Shown here: positions 1 to 7,022 of the stretch, piece after piece
Numbering within the stretch: position 1 is the first letter of the stretch
How the letters are laid out: each line of letters starts with the position of its first letter
Origin: Rhodovulum imhoffii
GTDB lineage: Bacteria > Pseudomonadota > Alphaproteobacteria > Rhodobacterales > Rhodobacteraceae
Assembly (NCBI RefSeq): GCF_003046545.1
Contig: NZ_QAAA01000009.1
Location: 1 to 64,000 of the forward strand
DNA: 64,000 nt
Direction: 5' to 3'
The notes under the pieces: model-generated
The model's input: only the letters and a program-made list of their open reading frames with translations
The model's database searches: none
Told to the model about the DNA's origin: nothing
Made by a program: the position numbers and the translations under genes

Positions 1-357
1 TGCCCCTATCGGGTGGCCCGGTTTCAGTCTTAGTGCATGACGGGTCTCGGTGCCAAGGTAGATGCCTGCGGCGGCGCCTGATCCAATCACGGCGGCCAAT
101 TCCTTGAGCGTAATGTCCGGTCCGGCTTGCACGATCTCCAGCAGAAAATCCCGGTGCGGGGCGAGTTTGCCGAACTGACCGGCGGGGCGACCTTGTGGCC
201 TGGGAACCGCCTTACCGTATTCACGATGCTCCGCTGCCAATCGCACCGCCGTGGCTGCACTCACGCCGAACAGCCGCCCCGCTGAACGGGCCGAGTTGCC
301 CTCAGCGACGCAAGCGCAAATCCGTTCCCGAAGGTCCAAAGAGTAAGGTTTGCCCAT
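1..357 (-). mobile_element. IS630-family transposase, N-terminal part, runs off the window
   Basis: Read on the minus strand from the ATG at 357, the frame stays open to base 1 (119 codons). It begins MGKPYSLDLRERI and continues with a helix-turn-helix region, then a Gly/Pro/Arg linker (RPQGRPAGQFGKLAPH) and PDITLKELA. This is the usual layout of the DNA-binding first ORF of IS630-type transposases. After about residue 95 the sequence (GSGAAAGIYLGTETRH) no longer looks like the family, so the copy may be damaged as well as cut by the window edge. The DDE catalytic part is not in view. The element sits directly downstream of the IS5 remnant, suggesting one IS inserted into or beside another. 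Confidence 0.65.
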
Positions 358-458
358 GATCCACCTCCCAACAGAAGTGAACCAGAGAAAAATCTGGCCT
401 GTGAATCCCAAGCCGAGTCAAATCAAACGCAAACCGCTTTAGGCATACCGCCCCGACC

Positions 459-823
459 TCACTGCGGACGCTGATGCGTCTGGTCGGCAACGACGCGGGT
501 CGTTTTTTTGAGCGTGGTTGCCGAATGATGGGCGCGCACGCTTGTGCCATCGACCATGACCGTATCCACATTGTGGGCATCCGCCACCGCCTCCATAATC
601 CGGTCCCAGTGACCGGCACAGGTCCAACGGTTGAAGCGATTGTAGATCGTGGTAGGCGGGCCGTATTCGCTCGGCAGATCAGCCCAAGGAATGCCGGTGC
701 GCAGAACGTAGAAAATGCCGTTGATGACACACCGGTCATCAACACGCCTAACGCCCCGAGATTTATTCGGCAGAACCGCTTGATGAAGGCCCACTCCAGA
801 TCACTCATGTCTGAACGCGCCAT
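459..823 (-). pseudogene. IS5-family transposase remnant, frameshifted and truncated
   Basis: The start at 823 gives MARSDMSDLEWAFIKR, the N-terminus of IS5-type transposases, but the family sequence then jumps to another reading frame (LPNKSRGVRRVDDR, NGIFYVLRTGIPWADLP, YNRFNRW, MVDGTSVRAHHSATTLKKTT). The break lies near 775-790, so an indel has split the gene. The second frame stops at 459, before most of the DDE domain. A run of seven T (A7 on the coding strand) near 506-513 lies at the LKKTT codons, where some IS5-group elements use programmed frameshifting. Because of the upstream indel and missing C-terminus I read it as dead. Terminal repeats were not identified. Confidence 0.75.
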
Positions 824-901
824 AGCCTGCTCCCGCCTGTCGTTTGACGAAAATTGAATCACAAGCTCATGCAAATGAACAGGAATTAATGGGCCTGCTG
901 C

Positions 902-1441
902 CTAATTGAAAAGCTCAACCTCGCGACGCAGAGGCGCAGGTCTGCATCCGGGTCCGGGCACCTCGAGGTCCGGCATGCTGGGCACAAGGAACTGTTGCAC
1001 CAACCCAGTCGCCGGGGAAAATCGGATCCGGCGGGCCGAGGTGCCGCCAAGGCTTTCCGACAAGATCGGAATCTTTTCGTTGGTCAGAAACCCCCTGGCA
1101 AAATCGGCATTGTCGCGCCCGATATCGCGCAGGTTGTCATTCAACGAACTGCCCCCGAATACCTTTGCCGCCAGCCTGCTCCGCCGGGCCCCGCCTTTCA
1201 GAAGCGCGTTGATCAGAAGCTCCATCGCGTAAGCACCGAATTTCACAGTCTCGCCATCCGGCCCGTCGCGTTCGGGCAACAGGAAGTGATTCATTCCGCC
1301 GATCCCGGCCATGGGGTCCATCATGCAAACCGCCACGCAGGAGCCCAAAACCGTGGACAACACTTCATCCGGGCGCCTGGTAACGTAGAATTCTCCCTGC
1401 AAGACATTCACAATCCGAAACTTTGCGCCATTCCCAATCAT
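902..1441 (-). CDS. cheD: Chemoreceptor glutamine deamidase CheD
   Basis: This 179-residue protein matches CheD, which deamidates specific glutamines of methyl-accepting chemotaxis proteins and so tunes receptor signalling. The catalytic cysteine is in VLGSC (Cys35) and the histidine in GGMNHFLLP (His52). The GAYAMELLINALLKGGA and AKVFGG segments are also typical of the family. Its ATG overlaps the cheB stop by four bases (ATGA), implying translational coupling. It is the last gene of the chemotaxis operon, and IS debris begins within about 80 bases of its stop. Confidence 0.93.
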   Translation of the reverse strand: MIGNGAKFRIVNVLQGEFYVTRRPDEVLSTVLGSCVAVCMMDPMAGIGGMNHFLLPERDGPDGETVKFGAYAMELLINALLKGGARRSRLAAKVFGGSSLNDNLRDIGRDNADFARGFLTNEKIPILSESLGGTSARRIRFSPATGLVQQFLVPSMPDLEVPGPGCRPAPLRREVELFN

Positions 1442-2442
1442 GGTTTCGCCTCTTCCCCGGACATGGACGCCGCCTTCAGAATTTCCGCGGCCATATCGAC
1501 CAACGGTATGCGCTTTTGGGCGCCGCCGTTTTCCCAGGCCGCTTTCGGCATCCCGTAGACAACCGAGCTCGCCTCATCCTGGGCAAGCGTGCTGGCCCCG
1601 GCTTGTCGCAACTCCAGCATGCCACGGGCGCCATCTCGGCCCATTCCGGTCAGCAGAACGGCAACCGTTCGGGGCGCAACCCGAAGCGCCGAGTGAAACA
1701 TCGCGTCCACCGATGGCAGATGTCCGGATACCGGGGCCGAAGGAACCAGGCGAACCTGGGGGGCGTGAGAAATCGCCAGTTGCATATGTGCCCGGCCACC
1801 CGCGGCAATGCAGATCGTTCCGGGGTCAAGACGCATGCGGTCTTTCGCAGGCATCACATGGGCGGCACATTGACGATCCAGCAACCCTATCAGGCTGCCT
1901 CCGAACGAATGGCGGGTGTGCTGAACGATCATCGTCGGCGGGCAATCTGTCGGAAAACCGGACAAAAGCGTGGCCAACGCATCCACCCCGCCTGTCGATG
2001 CGCCGATCATGACAAGTTTCTTTTGCCCCGGCATACTCTGCCGGACCGGTCGGGCAGGTACCATTTTCCGGCGCTGTGCCCGCGTCACAGACCGGATCAG
2101 CGGCACCAGGCCCGCCCCGCCGCTGCGCAGGTCTATGGTAAACAGGTCCGAGTTGCGCGTGATCTTGAGATGCGGCGTACAGGCATCGCCATTCTCGATT
2201 ACCAGCCACCGGGTGTCGAGCACCCTGAACAGCATGTGCATCACCTCGAACTCCGGCAAGGCGGCGAAACTTTGGCTGATAAGTACGATCGCAGGACTGA
2301 GCGCCTCGGTCGCGGTGTAGGTTTGGCTCAGATCACGGGCCTGGGCCAGAATACGAAAATCCGGCTCTTTCTCCAGAATGTTTTGCAGTCTCCTGCATTC
2401 CACCGGGCTGGGGGAGGCTATAATCGTGTCAATCTGTGCCAA
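1438..2442 (-). CDS. cheB: Chemotaxis protein-glutamate methylesterase CheB with a degenerate receiver domain
   Basis: The 334-residue protein carries a full C-terminal methylesterase domain. Its catalytic triad is visible as Ser149 in GASTGG, His175 in VQHTRHSF and Asp270 in LLTGMGRDGA. The N-terminal 120 residues are placed and sized like a CheY-type receiver but lack its chemistry: IIAS replaces the acidic pair and VLIS replaces the phosphorylated Asp. Control by CheA phosphorylation is therefore doubtful. The start is a TTG preceded by AGGAAC. A hairpin separates it from the mcp gene upstream, and it overlaps cheD by four bases. Confidence 0.9.
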   Translation of the reverse strand: MAQIDTIIASPSPVECRRLQNILEKEPDFRILAQARDLSQTYTATEALSPAIVLISQSFAALPEFEVMHMLFRVLDTRWLVIENGDACTPHLKITRNSDLFTIDLRSGGAGLVPLIRSVTRAQRRKMVPARPVRQSMPGQKKLVMIGASTGGVDALATLLSGFPTDCPPTMIVQHTRHSFGGSLIGLLDRQCAAHVMPAKDRMRLDPGTICIAAGGRAHMQLAISHAPQVRLVPSAPVSGHLPSVDAMFHSALRVAPRTVAVLLTGMGRDGARGMLELRQAGASTLAQDEASSVVYGMPKAAWENGGAQKRIPLVDMAAEILKAASMSGEEAKP

Positions 2443-2466
2443 GGCAGGGTTCCTCGGTGGCCTGAT

Positions 2467-2490
2467 GGCGAAGCGCCTTGGCGCTTCGCC
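2467..2490 (-). other. Perfect hairpin between mcp and cheB
   Basis: GGCGAAGCGCC, a two-base loop, then GGCGCTTCGCC form an 11-bp perfect stem just after the mcp stop codon and about 25 bases before the cheB start. No T-run follows on the minus strand, so it does not look like a full intrinsic terminator. It could be an mRNA-stabilising or attenuating stem that makes cheB-cheD expression lower than that of the upstream genes. Confidence 0.6.
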
Positions 2491-2499
2491 GTTTCCGGA

Positions 2500-4818
2500 T
2501 CAGAAGTCTTGCCAGACCCCCGGATGTGCACCCCCATTGATGGTGCGCGAGGTCTGGGTGCCGTCCGCGATCTCCTCACCCTGCCTCACGGCTGGCGGAA
2601 GATCCCCGGCCAGGTCGGCCTCAGACTGGGACGTCACAAAGCGCGACACGAGATCGGAAAGCTGCGCTGCATCCTTGTTCAGCAAGTGGCTGGCGGCGGT
2701 AGTCTGCTCAACCATCGCGGCATTTTTCTGGGTTACCTGGTCCAGTTGCGTTACGCCGGTGTTGATTTCCCCGATTCCGTTGGCCAGTTCTTCGGCACTG
2801 GCGGCAATCTCCGTGGTCAGGGTCGAAATATGCTGAACCCGTTCCACAATGCCGTCCAGCGCCTTGCCGCCAAGTCCGACGAGTTCCACACCATTCTTGA
2901 CCTGCTGCGTGCTGCTGCTGATGAGGGTCTTGATCTCCTTCGCCGCTTCCGAAGACCTCTGGGCCAGAGCCCGGACCTCCGACGCTACGACGGCAAAGCC
3001 CTTACCGGCATCCCCTGCGCGAGCAGCCTCCACCCCCGCATTCAGAGCCAGAAGGTTCGTCTGAAAGGCGATGTCGTCGATCACGCCGATAATTTGGGAA
3101 ATGTGCTCGGACGACTTCTCGATTTCGGTCATCGCCGAAACAGCGCTTTGCATGGTTTGGCCGGTCTGTTCGGCTTCGCTTCGGGCCTGGCCCACGGTTT
3201 CGGCCACGGACTTCGTACCATCAGCGGCGGACTTGACGGCACTCGTCAGTTCATCCAGCGCAGCAGCGGTTTCCTCAAGCGTCGCGGCCTGGTTTTCCGT
3301 CCTGTTGGAAAGGTCGTCCGACGCCTGACTGATCTCTACCGAGCCGCGATTGATACTCTCGGCGGCGGCCACGACATCCGACATTGCGGAATTCAGGGTG
3401 GACAGCGTTTTGTTGAAATTGAGACGCAGCGATTCATAGGCCGCCGGAAACGGTTCCGCAATTGGGCGCGTCAGGTCCCCCTTGGCCAGGCAGGTCAGCC
3501 CGACGGTCAGGCTTTCCACGACATTTTGAAGCTGGCGCTGCATCTCGGCCCGTTCTTCATTCGCGGTGCGCGCCTCGACAAGCTTGTCCTTGAGTTCCGA
3601 AAGGCTGGAAGCCATATCGCCGATCTCGTCCTTACGGTCGGTATCGGGTACGTCAATGTCAAGATTTCCATTTGATATGTCCAGCATGGCTTCTGTCGTA
3701 TGCGCAAGCGGCACGGTTATCGTGCGGGCGAACAGCCACCCCAGGATCGACAGCAACACTGCCGAAACCGCCGCAAACGCCACCAGGACCATCCCGGTCT
3801 GCCGTGCGGGGGCGTATATTTCCGCCATGTCCTGTTCGGCAACGAGGGCCCATTTGGCGTTGTGATAGTGCAAGCCACTGGCATAGGCGATAACCGGGCG
3901 CCCCTGAAGACCGGAAACGTTCTCGTAAAAGCGTTCCTCCCCATCCAGGGCTGCCTCCACCTGGGGCAGCGCCGGCACGACATCCATCAGTTTTGGACCA
4001 TCCTTGAGACGCGGCTCCGTTGCCAGCCGCATGTTTGAGGACACCACATAGATTTCGCCGCTTTTGCCAAGTCCGCGCTCATTGGCAATAATTCTCGTCA
4101 AACGCTCCAGAGGAAGCTCAAGCCCCACCGCGCCAATCTTCCTTCCGGTTTCGTCCACGATTGGCGACGAAACGAAAAGGGACATCCTGTCATTTGCCGC
4201 ATAATAGGAAAGATCCGCGACATAAACCTGCCCCGCACTTCCTTCCATCGCCCGGCGGAACGCCTTTGACAGTCCTGACTCCGCATAGGCGCCGTTGCGG
4301 AAATTCGTTGCGAAGTCCCGCTCCTTCTGGACCGAGTAAATCAGATCGCCCTCGGCATTGAACAGGAAGATATCGTGGAAGCCTTTGGAGTTCTGAAATT
4401 TCCTGAAGAAATCATGGTAAATACCGTGATGCGTATTGTAGAGACCCGTTTCCTCCCCCTTGTCGAACATCGCGCGTTGATCGCTCGGAAACGGGTTTTC
4501 GTTGATATATACGCGCTGAAGATACGCCATCGGGTTCTCAAGCGTGTTCCAGGCAGAATTCAGGCGCTGAAACGCCGTGCGGGTCGTCGGGCTGGCCGCA
4601 AGAGTTATCACATCCGAATCTATTACCTCCAACCAGTTTTGAATGGACTGGCGGCGGTCGAGAATGGTTGAGGAAAAGTGCTCCTCCGCCTGCTCAACGG
4701 ATTTCGCACGGGCATTGGTAAAGGCCACAACGGCCTGGATGGTGGTCACCAGCAAACAGAACGCCGTGATTGCAAGCGGCAGTTTCGTCGCCAGTTTCAT
4801 GGATCGAATAGCTTTCAT
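2500..4818 (-). CDS. Methyl-accepting chemotaxis protein with periplasmic Cache-type domain
   Basis: This is a 772-residue transmembrane chemoreceptor. A first membrane helix lies at about residues 10-35, followed by a periplasmic region of roughly 300 residues that resembles a Cache sensor (motifs GFHDIFLFNAEGDLIYSV and KERDFATNF). A second helix (LVAFAAVSAVLLSILGWLF), a HAMP region and a long signalling coiled coil follow. The hairpin tip reads IIGVIDDIAFQTNLLALNAG, diagnostic for MCPs. The C-terminus ends VWQDF, fitting the xWxxF CheR-docking pentapeptide. The ATG at 4818 was chosen because GGAG precedes it at good spacing. The ligand is unknown. Confidence 0.93.
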   Translation of the reverse strand: MKAIRSMKLATKLPLAITAFCLLVTTIQAVVAFTNARAKSVEQAEEHFSSTILDRRQSIQNWLEVIDSDVITLAASPTTRTAFQRLNSAWNTLENPMAYLQRVYINENPFPSDQRAMFDKGEETGLYNTHHGIYHDFFRKFQNSKGFHDIFLFNAEGDLIYSVQKERDFATNFRNGAYAESGLSKAFRRAMEGSAGQVYVADLSYYAANDRMSLFVSSPIVDETGRKIGAVGLELPLERLTRIIANERGLGKSGEIYVVSSNMRLATEPRLKDGPKLMDVVPALPQVEAALDGEERFYENVSGLQGRPVIAYASGLHYHNAKWALVAEQDMAEIYAPARQTGMVLVAFAAVSAVLLSILGWLFARTITVPLAHTTEAMLDISNGNLDIDVPDTDRKDEIGDMASSLSELKDKLVEARTANEERAEMQRQLQNVVESLTVGLTCLAKGDLTRPIAEPFPAAYESLRLNFNKTLSTLNSAMSDVVAAAESINRGSVEISQASDDLSNRTENQAATLEETAAALDELTSAVKSAADGTKSVAETVGQARSEAEQTGQTMQSAVSAMTEIEKSSEHISQIIGVIDDIAFQTNLLALNAGVEAARAGDAGKGFAVVASEVRALAQRSSEAAKEIKTLISSSTQQVKNGVELVGLGGKALDGIVERVQHISTLTTEIAASAEELANGIGEINTGVTQLDQVTQKNAAMVEQTTAASHLLNKDAAQLSDLVSRFVTSQSEADLAGDLPPAVRQGEEIADGTQTSRTINGGAHPGVWQDF

Positions 4819-4950
4819 GGTCACTCCAGTCAGCACCACCTGCAAAAGCGGGTTGGTATCGGTTTCTCTGCCAGAGTGGCCAGACAGGGTTTAAGTTTGG
4901 CCTAATCGCGACGGCATTCCGGGGCGGGAATACCTAAAATGTGACGTATT

Positions 4951-5292
4951 TCAGAACAAATCGACCTCACCCGAATCATGCCGCAAATGCCCTTCTCCAC
5001 CACCAAGCCGATCCGCAAGATCACGCAGATGCAGAACCTCGAAACAGCCCGTCGTGTTCAGCCTGTCATCTGGCCCGGCCTGCGCCCCGAGAGCCGACGT
5101 ATAGCGCGACAAATCGCGAAGGGACTGGCACAAAAGATCCAGATCCTGAAGCGCATGCAACTGGGCACGGCTCAGCTTATGGCAGGCCAGAAGCGGCAGA
5201 ATCTCATGTTCAAGGCGATCAATACGTTCAGCCTGCCGGGCCAGTTCCTGCGAAAGACTTTCCAGGACGGCACAAGCGGCCTTGTGCGTCAC
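4951..5292 (-). CDS. Small uncharacterised protein of the che operon
   Basis: I do not recognise this 113-residue protein. It is rich in Leu, Arg, Glu and Ala with heptad-like spacing (LESLSQELARQAERIDRLE, LSRAQLHALQDLDLLCQSL), so it is probably all-helical, followed by a His/Gly-rich tail. There is no signal peptide or membrane segment. Its ATG overlaps the stop of the upstream cheY-like gene by four bases, and codon use matches its neighbours, so it is very likely translated. The position next to a receiver gene suggests an accessory role such as a CheY-binding or phosphatase-like helper, but that is inference only. Confidence 0.7.
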   Translation of the reverse strand: MTHKAACAVLESLSQELARQAERIDRLEHEILPLLACHKLSRAQLHALQDLDLLCQSLRDLSRYTSALGAQAGPDDRLNTTGCFEVLHLRDLADRLGGGEGHLRHDSGEVDLF

Positions 5293-5675
5293 AGCCGCCC
5301 CACAACTTGTTCGATACAGGCCCTCATGGATGCCGCCGTGAACGGTTTCTTGATCATGTTGTTCAGCCCCAGCCTGCGCCCCTGTTCGATCAGCTCCGGG
5401 GTTGGACGCCCGGTCACCAGAATGAATCCGATCCGCTGGGTCGAACGGTTTTCCCGCAACGCCTGCAACAATTCCAACCCGTCCATATCGGGCATGTTGT
5501 AATCGGACAGGACAAGATGAACCGGTGCCCCGACAAGCTTGGGCAGCGCCGAGCGACCGTTGTTCTCGGTGGTGTAGTTCATGACTCCGATCTGTTCCAG
5601 CGACTGGGTGATAAGCCCGCGGCTGGTGGACATGTCATCGACGACCATGACCCGCAAGGAATTCCTCAGACTCAT
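5289..5675 (-). CDS. cheY: CheY-like single-domain response regulator (second copy)
   Basis: A 128-residue stand-alone receiver domain. The acidic pair is in VVDD (Asp13/14), the phosphoacceptor is Asp58 in LVLSDYNMPDMDG, the switch Thr88 is in ILVTG and the conserved Lys is in MIKKPF. The ATG at 5675 follows GAAGGAGG at good spacing, and the longer upstream frame is a shadow of cheR. It differs clearly from the other receiver at 9064-9438. Alphaproteobacteria often use one CheY for the motor and another as phosphate sink; which is which cannot be read from sequence. Confidence 0.93.
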   Translation of the reverse strand: MSLRNSLRVMVVDDMSTSRGLITQSLEQIGVMNYTTENNGRSALPKLVGAPVHLVLSDYNMPDMDGLELLQALRENRSTQRIGFILVTGRPTPELIEQGRRLGLNNMIKKPFTAASMRACIEQVVGRL

Positions 5676-5685
5676 TCTGCCTCCT

Positions 5686-6555
5686 TCATCCGATGCGGGG
5701 CTGAACCCCGGCAGCTTTCTCGTAAATCGTGATGCCCACACTGCGCATACCGCTGGCCGCCGACCCCGAGATCCGCTCGGAGTGGCCAATGAACAGATGT
5801 GCGGACGGCCCCATGACCCGACCGAACGACGCCCAGACCTTTTGTTGCGTCGCCTTGTCGAAATAGATGGCGACATTTCGGCAAAATATGACGTCGAACG
5901 GGCCCTTCACCGGCAGGTCCACCACGAGATTCATCACCCCGAAAGTCACCAGCCGGCGAACCGGGTCCGCCATGCGAAACTGTCGGCCCAGACGCATGTT
6001 GAGCATGCAATACTTATGGTGTTCCCGTGGAATCGCGGCAAGCTCTTCCCGGTCGTAAACCCCGCGCCGGCCACGGTCGACAACGACCGGATCGATATCC
6101 GTCGCCAGAAGCCGGATATCCAGATCAGCTGCGTTCGGATACAGCCCCAAAACCGTCATGGCGATCGAGTAGGGCTCCTGTCCCGAAGAACAGCCCGCCG
6201 ACCAAAGCCGAACCCGCCCGCCCCGCCGGGCATGATCCAGAAGAGGCGGCAGAACCCTCTCCCGCAGGTAGGTGAAGTGATGCTGTTCACGAAAGAAATG
6301 GGTGACGTTGGTCGTCAGCAATGACAACAGAGCCGTCAGCTCCTCCCTGTCCTCCAGACGGGCAAGGTAGGCCTTGACGTTTTGAACCCCAAGGCCGCGC
6401 AATCGCTTGGCCAGGCGTGAGGCAACAAGAGGCTTCTTGGCGCTTTGCAGGTTCAGCCCGAATTCCCGGTGGGCAATTTCGGCGATCGCCCGGAAATCCG
6501 CATCGGTAAAGACAAAGTCCCGGATTTCGCGCGGCGCGGGGGCGGCGCTCATCAT
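5686..6555 (-). CDS. cheR: Chemotaxis protein methyltransferase CheR
   Basis: This 289-residue protein methylates receptor glutamates using S-adenosylmethionine. It shows the N-terminal helical domain and then the SAM-binding motif LWSAGCSSGQEPYSIAM, followed by LLATDID, the FDVIFCRNVAIYFD motif and GHSERISG near the end. The insert around VTFGVMNLVVD belongs to the beta-subdomain region that docks on receptor C-terminal pentapeptides, which fits the VWQDF tail of the operon's MCP. It overlaps cheW by four bases and is followed ten bases later by the second cheY. Confidence 0.95.
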   Translation of the reverse strand: MMSAAPAPREIRDFVFTDADFRAIAEIAHREFGLNLQSAKKPLVASRLAKRLRGLGVQNVKAYLARLEDREELTALLSLLTTNVTHFFREQHHFTYLRERVLPPLLDHARRGGRVRLWSAGCSSGQEPYSIAMTVLGLYPNAADLDIRLLATDIDPVVVDRGRRGVYDREELAAIPREHHKYCMLNMRLGRQFRMADPVRRLVTFGVMNLVVDLPVKGPFDVIFCRNVAIYFDKATQQKVWASFGRVMGPSAHLFIGHSERISGSAASGMRSVGITIYEKAAGVQPRIG

Positions 6556-7022
6556 GCGGGGGTAACCTTCTGAGGATGGATGACAGCCTTCAGATCCGCC
6601 ATGCGGATCATGTCTCCATTGACGGAAATGACGCCGGTGATGCAGCGGCGCGTGGCCTCGGACCTGATGTCGGGGGTCGGCTGAATATCCGCGCGCGATA
6701 CGGACAAGACCTCTGAGACGGCCTCAACCAGAAGGCCGACGATGTTCCCTTCCAGCGCGACAACGATGATCACGTTCCGCTCGCTTTGCCGGATGTTGTC
6801 CAGCCCGAACCGGGCCGCGAGATCATAGATGGGAATGACCGAACCGCGCAGGTTCATCACCCCCAGGACATCTGCCGGCGCATGGGGCAGCGCGGTCACC
6901 GGAGACCAGCGGCGAATTTCGCGAATACTCTGAATATCGAGACAGTAGCTTTGCCCGGCAACCGAGAACGTGACAACTTCAAGATCCTTTTGCAACGCCG
7001 TGTCTTCAGCGGTCATCGACAT
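6552..7022 (-). CDS. cheW: Chemotaxis coupling protein CheW
   Basis: A 156-residue scaffold protein linking MCPs to the kinase CheA. The SH3-like double beta-barrel fold is indicated by VVTFSVAGQSYCLDI, the conserved IREIRR turn, LGVMNLRGSVIPIYDLA and VGLLVEAVSEVL. Its ATG follows the cheA stop directly (TGA then ATG) with a GGAGG ahead of the stop, so translation is coupled to cheA. It overlaps cheR by four bases. Confidence 0.96.
   Translation of the reverse strand: MSMTAEDTALQKDLEVVTFSVAGQSYCLDIQSIREIRRWSPVTALPHAPADVLGVMNLRGSVIPIYDLAARFGLDNIRQSERNVIIVVALEGNIVGLLVEAVSEVLSVSRADIQPTPDIRSEATRRCITGVISVNGDMIRMADLKAVIHPQKVTPA

Noticed and set aside
1423-3675. Long plus-strand open frame (750 codons) opposite cheB and mcp
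   Set aside because: Composition is rich in Arg, His, Gln and Pro without any domain, as expected for the antisense frame of GC-rich genes; cheB and mcp on the other strand are clear.
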